Source: Paenibacillus tundrae (GTDB lineage: Bacteria > Bacillota > Bacilli > Paenibacillales > Paenibacillaceae). From it: DNA of 64,000 bases. A model generated the notes under the pieces. The model was not told the origin of the DNA. It was given only the letters and a program-made list of their open reading frames with translations, and searched no databases. A program made the translations under genes and the position numbers. Shown here in pieces: positions 25,510 through 34,068 of the stretch. Position 1 is the first letter of the stretch. Each line of letters starts with the position of its first letter. The DNA lies in contig NZ_JAUSTI010000001.1 in NCBI RefSeq assembly GCF_030812775.1, forward strand, positions 558,001 through 622,000, written 5' to 3'.

Positions 25510-25655
25510 GTAGGGACATAGGGCTTTTGCCCGGGTGTCCCTGCTACCCCTTATCACAGTAGGACTCGGCCGTGCTGTGGGACTGACCTGTCCTTAGACG
25601 TGAATCGTCAAGGGTGCTGTGCGAGGAATGGGGGTAAGATCACTCCATTTTTTTT
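25510..25655 (+). ncRNA. structured RNA candidate with terminal U-tract
   Basis: Hairpin 1: GGGACA (25513-25518) and GGGC (25521-25524) pair with GCCC (25529-25532) and TGTCCC (25536-25541) around a TTTT loop. Hairpin 3: CCTT-a-GACG (25592-25600) pairs with CGTC-AAGG (25606-25613) around TGAAT. CACAG (25555) can pair with CTGTG at 25575 or 25617. TACCCC (25545-25550) can pair with GGGGTA (25631-25636), closing the whole unit. It ends in AATGG/CCATT then eight Ts (25648-25655). No long ORF crosses it. Family not recognised. Confidence 0.6.
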
Positions 25656-25782
25656 ACATATTTTTAATGCGAAGATATAACCATGCGATATATATATAGG
25701 AATGCTCTGGATGATAAACGGTGCTATGCAACGTGTTTTTGTTTGTAAGCTCAATAGGATTTAAGGAATAGGTATAAAGAAC

Positions 25783-25811
25783 TTGATTAAACTGGTTTAA
25801 GATGGTAATTT
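25783..25811 (+). promoter_or_regulatory. candidate promoter of accessory cassette
   Basis: TTGATT (25783-25788), 17-base spacer, TAATTT (25806-25811), about 77 bases before the first cassette gene. It would allow expression from the silent prophage. The rest of 25656-25887 is AT-rich and holds no gene I can see. Confidence 0.4.
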
Positions 25812-25887
25812 TCATGGACAATATAGCCAATATATGTTTTATTTACAATATGAATAACTCATCTTGTAATGAAAATGGGGCATGTAA

Positions 25888-26691
25888 ATGGCTACTCTAT
25901 TTATATATAAAATGTCTGATCAGTTAGATATGTTTCTGTTTGATGAGAATGGGATCTTATCGATGCCTAAATTAACTGAAACTATGGAACAAAGAATATC
26001 GCCTAACCAGAATGGGTTAATAAGTGGTGAAGGATTCACTAACATAACAACTTTTGTATACGATAATGTACATTGTTTAGAATGTTATTGCACAACAGAA
26101 AGTAGCCTTGGTTATTATTATCAAGCGAGGCTTGAACAGGGGAATGTCACTGCGGAAAAAGTTCAACATTCATATTTCAGCAAATCTAATGTGAAATTGA
26201 CATCTGATGGTAACCTTATTATTAAGTTCGACTGGACATCTGAAGAAAAGGCAAAATCACGCGTTAAAGAAATGATTCAATCTATAGGGGTAGAACTAGA
26301 ATCTTTTAAAATAACTGATGGAATGTTGAGACATATTCAAGGCCAATATCATTGGACATCAGCAAAAATTGACCAAATCTTTAAAGTTGGAGACAAAACA
26401 AAAAAAGTGTCTTATACGATCGATCCATCTGATACAGATTCAAGATCACTTGTTGATGAAGAATACAAGGATCATGGTAACATGTGCCACTTGGCTTTTG
26501 AAATGCCGTTTGATTATGAGCATAGGCATAGAGATACTCCTTCTTTAATAAACGTAAAGTTATATAGAGAAGGCGGTCATCGAATTGTTATTAATGAAGA
26601 TGAGTTTGGAAATAATGGAGATCTAAATATCTTCCAGATATATTTAATGAACGAATTGCTTAAAATCAAAAATGAGTCCGACGGGATGTGA
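25888..26691 (+). CDS. unknown accessory protein 1 of three-gene cassette
   Basis: 267 residues, soluble, mixed alpha/beta, with no recognised motif. A weak ribosome site (GGGG 7 bases before ATG). Base composition is clearly more AT-rich than the phage genes on either side. It is followed within 5 bases by the second cassette gene. Placement between the early and packaging operons, own promoter and terminator mark it as cargo rather than core phage gene. Confidence 0.65.
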   Translation: MATLFIYKMSDQLDMFLFDENGILSMPKLTETMEQRISPNQNGLISGEGFTNITTFVYDNVHCLECYCTTESSLGYYYQARLEQGNVTAEKVQHSYFSKSNVKLTSDGNLIIKFDWTSEEKAKSRVKEMIQSIGVELESFKITDGMLRHIQGQYHWTSAKIDQIFKVGDKTKKVSYTIDPSDTDSRSLVDEEYKDHGNMCHLAFEMPFDYEHRHRDTPSLINVKLYREGGHRIVINEDEFGNNGDLNIFQIYLMNELLKIKNESDGM

Positions 26692-26695
26692 AGAC

Positions 26696-27295
26696 ATGAA
26701 ATTCACTTTATTCTCAGTGGATACAAACAATGACTTTAGAAAAACAAAAAACTTAATTAAATTTTTGTCTGATGATGATATAAGTATATTTCATTTTGCT
26801 GAAATCGATGATCATTTGACTCACGTGGTATTCAATCTTAAAGATGAATACTTATTCGGGACAAAAATATCAGGTCATCATATGAATATGCCTGTAAGTC
26901 AATATATAAATGCTTTTTACGATGACAAAAGCAATTTGGTCTTTTTAGAATTCATTAACGATAAATACATTGACGTGATACAGAAATTTTTAGAACAAGA
27001 AGAGATTAAGATTATTAGTTACCAATTGACTAACGAGGTCATTATTAGTGTATTAGAAAAACTTAATGGTTTTATAAAAAATATAGAATTATACGATAAC
27101 GATAGAGAGGAAGTTGTTTATGAATCCGTAAAAAGGGAGATTATACTCAATCAAATTAAAAATGAAAATTTAATAATATCCTATTTACTAATGCTCAGCG
27201 ATTCCAATTTCATATCTTTATCAAGAACTGGAGTCGTATCTATTAACAACAATGATATTAAGACTCTGACTAAATTTGTAGGGGCCTTTTCTTAA
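26696..27295 (+). CDS. unknown accessory protein 2 of three-gene cassette
   Basis: 199 residues from ATG 26696. Soluble, rich in Ile, Asn, Asp and Lys, no known motif. Its stop overlaps the start of the next gene (TAATG), so translation is likely coupled. The regular spacing of the three genes suggests a joint function. Confidence 0.65.
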   Translation: MKFTLFSVDTNNDFRKTKNLIKFLSDDDISIFHFAEIDDHLTHVVFNLKDEYLFGTKISGHHMNMPVSQYINAFYDDKSNLVFLEFINDKYIDVIQKFLEQEEIKIISYQLTNEVIISVLEKLNGFIKNIELYDNDREEVVYESVKREIILNQIKNENLIISYLLMLSDSNFISLSRTGVVSINNNDIKTLTKFVGAFS

Positions 27296-27954
27296 TGTAT
27301 AGAATAATAAATGTTATAGCTGTTATTATGGCTGCCGTTCTTGGGGCGATACTGGGAGGAGAATACAAGGATCCTCTTCATTTATTAGGACTTGTCACAA
27401 TCATAGCATATGCAGTAATTGTTGATACCTTAATTAGAGAGCATGAAAAGAAAAATGCTGACTTGGAGACCAAGGAAACAGATCTAGAAAGTAAAAATGA
27501 GCAACTAGGAAAAACCAAACAGCAACTTAGTGACAGTACAATAAGACTATCCCAACTCTTATTACAATCCAATCAAAGTGGTGAAAATCGTATGTATTTA
27601 GCGGTTTTTCCATCAACATCAGGAATAATTTCTTGTTCTTCACCAATTGAGATTCATGTTGTTCTTAATACACCTTTCGATATTCAACCGGCACCTGATA
27701 TAAAACTTATTACAAAAGAACGTTGGAAAAGCATAAAAGCTGATGGGAATATTGTTCCGCCGTTAAAATATGCAAATCAATTTGAATATACAGTTTCCAG
27801 TTCGCGTAATAGAAGTTTACAAAATCATCTGAATAAATATTTTGTTTATAAGTTAGAAATAGAATTTCCTAAAGCCGGAATGTTTGAGTTCATAATAGAA
27901 GCGAAATCCAACGAGTTTATTTCTACCATTAGTAATAATATTGAAGTTGCTTAA
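27295..27954 (+). CDS. membrane-anchored coiled-coil protein 3 of three-gene cassette
   Basis: 219 residues. Two membrane helices (about 4-21 and 29-45) are joined by a short loop, then a coiled coil (about 46-92; Lys/Glu/Asp-rich heptads), then a beta-rich C-terminal domain (about 98-219). With both termini cytosolic it resembles membrane effectors of phage-defence cassettes, but no family is recognised. A strong terminator follows at once. Confidence 0.65.
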   Translation: MYRIINVIAVIMAAVLGAILGGEYKDPLHLLGLVTIIAYAVIVDTLIREHEKKNADLETKETDLESKNEQLGKTKQQLSDSTIRLSQLLLQSNQSGENRMYLAVFPSTSGIISCSSPIEIHVVLNTPFDIQPAPDIKLITKERWKSIKADGNIVPPLKYANQFEYTVSSSRNRSLQNHLNKYFVYKLEIEFPKAGMFEFIIEAKSNEFISTISNNIEVA

Positions 27955-27981
27955 AAACCTACTGTTAATCAGTAGGTTTTT
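27953..27981. terminator. bidirectional terminator after accessory cassette
   Basis: AAAAACCTACTG (27953-27964) pairs with CAGTAGGTTTTT (27970-27981), loop 5 bases, T-ended on both strands. It separates the cassette from the convergent membrane gene. Confidence 0.85.
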
Positions 27982-28006
27982 ATTTGGATTAGGAGGTTTA
28001 GTTTTT

Positions 28007-28024
28007 ATGAAAGATAACGATTAG
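28007..28024 (+). pseudogene. five-codon ORF with perfect ribosome site, probable gene remnant
   Basis: AGGAGG (27991-27996) is followed 10 bases later by ATG, four more codons (MKDND) and TAG. A full-strength ribosome site serving five codons suggests the front end of a gene cut off by the insertion of neighbouring cargo. A leader peptide is the alternative. Confidence 0.3.
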
Positions 28025-28045
28025 TTTAAAAAACATCTAATTAAA

Positions 28046-28819
28046 TTAAGTGGTTTTTGTTAATTCTTTTCTTAATATGCTTGATAAATCATTGAGAGAT
28101 GCATCAACACCACCGATTTTTAATGCGAGTTGAGCTTTTACTATTGATTTGAGTAACGGGTCATCAATTGATTCAATTAGTTTAATTGCTTCCTCTCTTT
28201 CTTTGTCAAGGCGTAACCTATCGTATAGCTCAGTAGCTCTCTGACGGGTTTGCTCAGCTTGTTTGAAAAACAGAGCCGCTATTAAGTCAATTGTCACGCC
28301 AGGCAAAGTACCGACAATTTTTTCGTATACATTCAGTGACTCGCTTAGAAACAAACTTATGATTATAAATAGGAGACCTATTATTGCAGCTACAGCACTA
28401 AACCAGAATTGGATACTTGCTTGTCGTAGTGCTTGCTTGTGATAATTTTCTATCAAACCTTCGACTAGACTCCATGTATTTTTCTTTTGTGTAATTTCTG
28501 ATTTAAGCTTTCCTAATTCATTTTGGAGCTTATGTATAGCTTGATTTTGTTTATCTATACGATCTATTAGTTCAGAATTATTTGAGATTTCTAATTCGGA
28601 TAATTGGATTTTTTGAGTTTCTAATAGTTCTACGGTTTCGACTTCCATTTCAGAAGAATGAATTAAGTCAGCAATTTTTTCAATCTGATTATCTAATGTT
28701 CCTCTCTCTTTTTCTGCTCTGGCATTAAAAAGGTGGGCCATTATTACAAAGAATATGGACATGAAAACGGTAGATAATCCAGAAATAATCTGAGGGAAAT
28801 CGCTGAGGAAATATTTCAT
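28046..28819 (-). CDS. membrane coiled-coil protein, TRADD-N-associated-like domain
   Basis: 257 residues. An N-terminal membrane helix (about 8-29), a long coiled coil (about 36-118), two membrane helices (about 134-157 and 163-187; QFWFSAVAAIIGLLFIIIS, then PGVTIDLIAALFFKQAEQ) and a charged C-terminal tail. The two-helix segment and tail resemble the membrane domain found with bacterial TRADD-N modules of conflict systems; assigned by eye. Reverse orientation, AAGGAG ribosome site and its own likely promoter (TATATT -10) mark a lysogen-expressed gene, perhaps anti-phage. Confidence 0.6.
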   Translation of the reverse strand: MKYFLSDFPQIISGLSTVFMSIFFVIMAHLFNARAEKERGTLDNQIEKIADLIHSSEMEVETVELLETQKIQLSELEISNNSELIDRIDKQNQAIHKLQNELGKLKSEITQKKNTWSLVEGLIENYHKQALRQASIQFWFSAVAAIIGLLFIIISLFLSESLNVYEKIVGTLPGVTIDLIAALFFKQAEQTRQRATELYDRLRLDKEREEAIKLIESIDDPLLKSIVKAQLALKIGGVDASLNDLSSILRKELTKTT

Positions 28820-28958
28820 ACTTGTTGCTCCTTAAAATTTAGTATCTTTAATATAACATCTGAATTTAAAAAGTGAAAAGATTGACACAGAATTTAACCG
28901 CCCATAAAGGCGACCTTTTTGTTTCTGGAAAGGTGGGTAACATTGGAAGGAGTTGAGC

Positions 28959-29318
28959 GTGATACCACTTAAACGATTCTGTGGTAAGCAGGGATGCAAG
29001 GAGACAATCACAGAGGGTAGATACTGCAAAGCACACCAAGACCAAGTACATAGCTATGACCAGCATAGGGGGACGGCAGCCGAGCGCGGATATGATAGCC
29101 GATGGCGTAAAGCCAGAGAAGGATACCTAAAGAAGCATCCGCTGTGTGTCACTCACTGGGAGCAGGGCTATGTACAGGCCGCAACAGTAGTCGATCATAT
29201 CAAACCACATAGGGGAGATAAGACGCTGTTCTGGGATCGAAGAAACTGGCAAGGACTATGCAAGCAATGTCACGATGTCAAGACAGCTAAAGAGGATGGG
29301 GGCTTTGGTAATGGCTAA
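28959..29318 (+). CDS. HNH endonuclease
   Basis: 119 residues from GTG 28959 (AAGGAG 6 bases upstream; TTG 28953 is too close). N-terminal CxxC pair, then the HNH core VVDHIKPHRGD...NWQGLCKQCHDVKT with CxxC zinc ligands. Small HNH proteins next to terminase assist DNA cleavage in cos-type phage packaging. It heads the packaging and head operon. Confidence 0.88.
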   Translation: MIPLKRFCGKQGCKETITEGRYCKAHQDQVHSYDQHRGTAAERGYDSRWRKAREGYLKKHPLCVTHWEQGYVQAATVVDHIKPHRGDKTLFWDRRNWQGLCKQCHDVKTAKEDGGFGNG

Positions 29319-29661
29319 GCAGATGAAGTTGGTCTGTATGGAATGTGAGAATGTACAGACAGGCTGGACGAATGAAGACGGTACTGTATGCAATGAATGT
29401 GGCGGTAAGGTTGATCCAGTTGGATACTTTGATGGTCAAGGCAGCTACATCTCTTATGGACATAAGGAGCGAAACCACCACGACATAGTGATTAACATCA
29501 ATGTAGCCCCATGGTTAGAGGTTCTAACACAAAGCTTGCCCAAAGCATTTGAAGAGGCTGTCAAGGCAGGCATGCCAGTCCAGGTTGCCCATAGAGCATG
29601 TGATGAGATGATAAGACGCGTTGTTACCACAGCCATAACCACAGACTCAGGACAAGGGTAG
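29311..29661 (+). CDS. small zinc-ribbon protein, unknown
   Basis: 116 residues from ATG 29311, overlapping the HNH stop region. Two CxxC pairs near the N-terminus (CMEC, CNEC) form a zinc ribbon; the rest is mixed and unrecognised. Position suggests a packaging-associated role. Confidence 0.55.
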   Translation: MAKQMKLVCMECENVQTGWTNEDGTVCNECGGKVDPVGYFDGQGSYISYGHKERNHHDIVININVAPWLEVLTQSLPKAFEEAVKAGMPVQVAHRACDEMIRRVVTTAITTDSGQG

Positions 29662-29765
29662 GGGGGTCGAATCTCTGAAAACCTTTCGGCTGATAGACCG
29701 CGTCGGACTTATTTCGCGTAAAAACTCGTTTTATAATATTTTCGGCGTTTAGGAGGTATGCCCTG
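29662..29765. other. candidate cos region
   Basis: About 100 non-coding bases just upstream of terS. They begin with a GGGGGG run (29662-29667) and contain TCGAATCTCTGAAAACC. Phages with an HNH-TerS-TerL arrangement usually cut at a cohesive site near here. The exact cut is not visible from sequence. Confidence 0.4.
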
Positions 29766-30389
29766 ATGGGAAGGAACGCCAAACCGGTTGGTCTCCACAT
29801 CGCGGAGGGCAATCCGAACCGACTGACTAAAGCACAGATCCAGGCCAGACAAGAAGGCGAGGTTAAGCTTGGTAAAACCGAGTTGGAAAAGCTTAAACCA
29901 CCAGTGTTTGTAAAGGATGACACTATTGCCTTCTCTCATTGGAAACAGTGCATGAAGGATTATAAAGCCGCTGCTGCTGAAGGCGTGAATTTACTTTCCA
30001 GCTCTGATATAGGACTTTTGGGAATGTATTGTAGGACGTATTCAGAGTATGAAAAACTGCTGAAACAGTATCAAAAAATCGAGCGAATTTCCATCGAAGA
30101 TCATGTATTTGAAGAATATTTTGAGGAATTAGCTCGCAAAGCAGAGGAATCAGAACAGGATCTGAACGAGTATGGACTGAGGGCACAAAAGTACCTCTCT
30201 CAGTTAGCTTCCATTGAAGGTGTCCTGAAAATCGAGACAGCCATTAACAAGAAAATGGACATGCTTCTGAAAATGCAAGACCGTTTGTTCTTGAATCCAT
30301 TGTCCAAGGTGAAGAACGTCCCGAAACCGAAGGCTAAGGAAGAGAAGCCGAGCCGATTCGGAAAGTTCGGGGGAAATCGCAGTGGCTAA
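29766..30389 (+). CDS. terminase small subunit, P27-like
   Basis: 207 residues. An N-terminal segment GRNAKPVGLHIAEGNPN followed by a helical DNA-binding region is characteristic of P27-family small terminases. It recognises the packaging site and hands DNA to TerL. AGGAGG upstream; overlaps terL by 8 bases. Confidence 0.85.
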   Translation: MGRNAKPVGLHIAEGNPNRLTKAQIQARQEGEVKLGKTELEKLKPPVFVKDDTIAFSHWKQCMKDYKAAAAEGVNLLSSSDIGLLGMYCRTYSEYEKLLKQYQKIERISIEDHVFEEYFEELARKAEESEQDLNEYGLRAQKYLSQLASIEGVLKIETAINKKMDMLLKMQDRLFLNPLSKVKNVPKPKAKEEKPSRFGKFGGNRSG

Positions 30390-32145
30390 TCCTCAGATTT
30401 ATCCGTACAACACGGTTGGAGAGACAGACCGGGTAACAGCCTATGCGCTTGAAGTTACGTCCGGACGAATAATAGCAGGACAGGCTCAGCGCCAAGCGTG
30501 TGAACGGCACCTTCGGGATTTGGATCGGCAGGGTACGGAAGACTTCCCTTACGTATTTGATCCAGATAAGGCACATGAAATTATAGAGTTTGCCGAATCT
30601 CTCACACTAGCCGAGGGTGAGGAACCACGTCCACTAGATTTATGGGGCTTCCAGGACTTTATCTTTGGTAGCTGGAATGGCTGGCTGAAGATGGACGGTT
30701 ATCGACGTTTTCGAACATCGTACACCCAGGTAGCTCGCCAGAACGGTAAGTCATTGGGCAACGCAGTTCCTTCACTGTTTTACGGAAACTTTGACGGGTA
30801 CAGCTATCCGCAAGTGTACGTTACAGCGACCAAGGAAGCACAGGCACGAATTGTATTGAAGGAATGTATCAAGTTTATTGATGCAGACCCAGAGCTGGCC
30901 GGGGATGAATACGAATCCGGTCTTTTTGACGTGAAGGATTATAAAAGCACGATCCTGTGTACGGTTTCCAAAGGTGAAATCAGAGCGCTCGGGCGTGATA
31001 CGAAATCCATAGACGGTTTCCGTCCATACTTTGCTTCCGTCGATGAATATCATTTGCACAAAGATAGCCAGATGTACAAGCTGTTGGCGGATGGTACCAA
31101 GAAGCTGAAGCAGTGTCTTATTTCCGTTATTACAACAGCAGGGTTTAACATCAATGGTCCATGCTATGAGTTGTACAAATATTGCAAAATGATTTTGTCT
31201 GGCGCTCATGCCGACGAAACGCAGTTTGTTTTCATTTGTGAGCTGGACAAGGACGACGACGTTTGGGATGAATCGAACTGGCCGAAGGCGAATCCTCTCT
31301 GGACGCCTGAAACCTTAGAGAGTTTGCGAGCTGAAGCAATCAAAGCCAAGGTACAACAAGGCGAAGAGCTTCGCAACTTCCTGACTAAGTCTCTTAACCG
31401 TTGGGTTCAATTCAGCGATACACAGTATATGAACATGGAACACTGGGTAGCGTGTGAGTCTGACACAACCATTGAGGATATGGAAGGCAAGGAATGTTAC
31501 CTAGGTTTGGACTTGTCTTCAGGCGGCGACTTGACGAGTGGTGCATTGGAATTCCCGTTGGATATCGACGGGCAACGCAAGTATTACATCCATTCGCATA
31601 GCTGGATTCCATCGGCGCGAGTTGACGAGCATGTGAAGAGTGACTTCGCGCCGTATGACATGTGGATCATGGAGGGTTTGTTAACTCCAACAGAGACCAT
31701 GGGCGGTGTTAAGACGGATTACAAATACATCTTGTCTTATTACCGGGACTTGATCAAAAAACATAACCTCAAGCTACTGGGCATTGCGTATGATCCACAT
31801 AATGCAGATGCTTTTTTGTCTGACCTTGAGGAATTTGGAGTAGATCTGGTTGAGATTGTCCAGAGTGCCAAGAGCCTGAATGACGCTACGGTGGATTTCA
31901 GGTTGGAAGCAGAGGCTAAGAACGTGATTTATGACCGGAGAAACAAGTTGCTGACATGGAGTATGGCAAACGCCAAGACGGTAAGCAATAGCTTCGGTGA
32001 AATCAAGATTGACAAAGACCCTTCTTCTAAAACAAAGCGGATTGACCCGGTGGATGCTGTCATTGATGCTCACAAGTTGACGCTCTCTAATTCTGCTAAA
32101 CCGAAAAGGTCTGTTTACGAGGATCGAGGCGTCAGAGCGATCTAA
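30382..32145 (+). CDS. terminase large subunit
   Basis: 587 residues from GTG 30382 (GGGGG 8 bases upstream). Walker A-like VARQNGKSLG, Walker B FASVDEYH, and the nuclease domain with acidic residues in YLGLDLSSGGDLT and the C-terminal PVDAVIDAH. HK97-like ATPase/nuclease that pumps DNA into the prohead. Confidence 0.93.
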   Translation: MANPQIYPYNTVGETDRVTAYALEVTSGRIIAGQAQRQACERHLRDLDRQGTEDFPYVFDPDKAHEIIEFAESLTLAEGEEPRPLDLWGFQDFIFGSWNGWLKMDGYRRFRTSYTQVARQNGKSLGNAVPSLFYGNFDGYSYPQVYVTATKEAQARIVLKECIKFIDADPELAGDEYESGLFDVKDYKSTILCTVSKGEIRALGRDTKSIDGFRPYFASVDEYHLHKDSQMYKLLADGTKKLKQCLISVITTAGFNINGPCYELYKYCKMILSGAHADETQFVFICELDKDDDVWDESNWPKANPLWTPETLESLRAEAIKAKVQQGEELRNFLTKSLNRWVQFSDTQYMNMEHWVACESDTTIEDMEGKECYLGLDLSSGGDLTSGALEFPLDIDGQRKYYIHSHSWIPSARVDEHVKSDFAPYDMWIMEGLLTPTETMGGVKTDYKYILSYYRDLIKKHNLKLLGIAYDPHNADAFLSDLEEFGVDLVEIVQSAKSLNDATVDFRLEAEAKNVIYDRRNKLLTWSMANAKTVSNSFGEIKIDKDPSSKTKRIDPVDAVIDAHKLTLSNSAKPKRSVYEDRGVRAI

Positions 32146-32154
32146 CGAAAGGGG

Positions 32155-33480
32155 GTGTACACACTGCGGATACCATTTGTTTCAAAGCTTTTGGAGAAGC
32201 GCAGCGAATCAAGCGATTTGAAAAATCCGAAACGCTGGCTTTATAACGCTTTAGGCATTCCGGTAGGCCGGGGGATTGCTGTCACAGAATCATCGGCCAT
32301 GCGTTCAACAGCCGTGCTTACTTGTGTCAGGATACTTGCTGAATCTGTTGCTTCATTGCCGTTACCTGTTTACAAGCGCTTGAATCCAAGAGGCAAAGTC
32401 CGGACGAAACATAAAATAGCTGATCTGTTGCAGAACAGACCTAACCCAAGAATGACTGCGTTCACCTTCCGTGAAACCATGATGGCTCATATTTTGCTCT
32501 GGGGTAATTGCTATGCGGAAATCGAATATGATGCAACAGGCGAGATAACGGCTCTTTGGCCTATTCCACCTCACAGGGTCGAACACATGGAGACAGCCGA
32601 AGGAGATCCTTTTTTCAGAGTCACAACCAAGGATGGAAAACAGCATAACATTCCGTTTTATGCCATGTTCCATATACCTGGACTTGGATTCGATGGAACC
32701 AAAGGCGTATCTGTTATTCATTGGGCGCGGCAAGCAATAGAGCTGGCGCTTGCTACGGAACAGTTCGGGGCGGATTTCTTCGAGAATGGAACAAACGTGG
32801 GTGCTGTCGCAACGCTTCCTGGCACATTATCAGATGCAGCCTTTGAAAGGCTTCAAAAGTCCCTTCGAGAGAAATACGAAGGACTAGGGAAGGCTCACCG
32901 TCTCATGTTGCTTGAAGAGGGCATGACATTTTCTAAAAACACGATTCCACCGAACGATGCTCAATTTCTGGAGACGAGGAAATTCCAGATTCTTGAGATT
33001 GCTCGGGTATTTCGCGTGCCGCCGCACATGATGGCAGACCTTGAACGGGCTTCCTTTTCTAACATCGAGCAACAGTCCACGGATTTTGTTATTCATTCAC
33101 TCAGGCCGTGGCTGATCAGATGGGAACAGACCATCAACTGGAAGTTATTTTCATTAAACGAACAAAAGCGATTCTTCGCTGAACACCTTGTTGAAGGATT
33201 GCTTCGTGGGGACTCTTCTGCACGGGCAGCATTCTACAAGGAAATGTTCATGATCGGTGTTTATTCTCAAAATGACATTCGGGAAAAGGAAAATGATAAT
33301 CCGATCGAGGGCGGAGATCGGTACTATGTACCGCTTAACATGTTGCCGCTCGATATGCTTGACGAATATTACAAAAATCAGGCGAAACCACCACCTGAGC
33401 CGATTCCACCTAAAGGAGGTGATAACGAAAATGGAGAAAAAGACGAAGGAGCAGCGGGAACTAATCCTACAGGAGAGTAA
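32155..33480 (+). CDS. portal protein, HK97 type
   Basis: 441 residues; GTG 32155 lies directly after AAAGGGGG, so a start a few codons later is possible. Family features include TAVLTCVRILAESVASLPLP near the N-terminus and FRVPPHMMADLERASFSNIE in the centre. Forms the dodecameric portal ring. The C-terminal Pro-rich tail overlaps the protease ribosome site. Confidence 0.92.
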   Translation: MYTLRIPFVSKLLEKRSESSDLKNPKRWLYNALGIPVGRGIAVTESSAMRSTAVLTCVRILAESVASLPLPVYKRLNPRGKVRTKHKIADLLQNRPNPRMTAFTFRETMMAHILLWGNCYAEIEYDATGEITALWPIPPHRVEHMETAEGDPFFRVTTKDGKQHNIPFYAMFHIPGLGFDGTKGVSVIHWARQAIELALATEQFGADFFENGTNVGAVATLPGTLSDAAFERLQKSLREKYEGLGKAHRLMLLEEGMTFSKNTIPPNDAQFLETRKFQILEIARVFRVPPHMMADLERASFSNIEQQSTDFVIHSLRPWLIRWEQTINWKLFSLNEQKRFFAEHLVEGLLRGDSSARAAFYKEMFMIGVYSQNDIREKENDNPIEGGDRYYVPLNMLPLDMLDEYYKNQAKPPPEPIPPKGGDNENGEKDEGAAGTNPTGE

Positions 33481-34054
33481 GTTGGAGGTTCGCAAAGTTG
33501 AGGGTGAGCCAACAAAGATTATCGGTTATGCCGTTAGATGGGATCAGTTATCACATCCGATTTACGGTATGTTCCAAGAGCGTTTTAAGCGTGGGGCATT
33601 TGCGGCCAGTTTGATTAACCCGGATGTTTATGCAGCATGGCAGCATGATGCAAGGGAAATTCTGGGGAGAACACCTGGTACGCTGCTCGTTGCTGAGGAT
33701 GACATTGGTCTGAGATATGAAATCACACCGCCGAGTTGGGCGGAAAAGTATGTGGAGACGATTGAGCGCGGGGACGTGCGAGGATCGTCTTTTATTTTTC
33801 GAGCAGTTTCCGGAGGGGAGGAGTGGGATGAGGAAACAAATCCCGATATGCCCATTCGAACCATTAAGGAAGCAGAGCTATTCGAAGTCAGCCCGGTTAC
33901 GACCCCGGCTTATCCTCAGTCCTCTGTAGGCATTCGCTCAGCCGAAGAAACATTTCAATCTCGGCCAACTACTGAGACGACCAAAGATGACGAGGAAGAA
34001 CAGCGAGCCATTGCTAATGATCTAGAAATGCGATTAAGAAAATTGAACCTATAA
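33431..34054 (+). CDS. prohead protease, HK97 type
   Basis: 207 residues from ATG 33431; AAAGGAGGTGAT upstream fixes this start within the portal gene's end. Peptidase S78/U35 fold with the histidine in AWQHDAREILGRT and the serine in VRGSSFIF. It cleaves the delta domain of the capsid precursor during head maturation. Confidence 0.9.
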   Translation: MEKKTKEQRELILQESKLEVRKVEGEPTKIIGYAVRWDQLSHPIYGMFQERFKRGAFAASLINPDVYAAWQHDAREILGRTPGTLLVAEDDIGLRYEITPPSWAEKYVETIERGDVRGSSFIFRAVSGGEEWDEETNPDMPIRTIKEAELFEVSPVTTPAYPQSSVGIRSAEETFQSRPTTETTKDDEEEQRAIANDLEMRLRKLNL

Positions 34055-34068
34055 GGGAGATGGATTGT

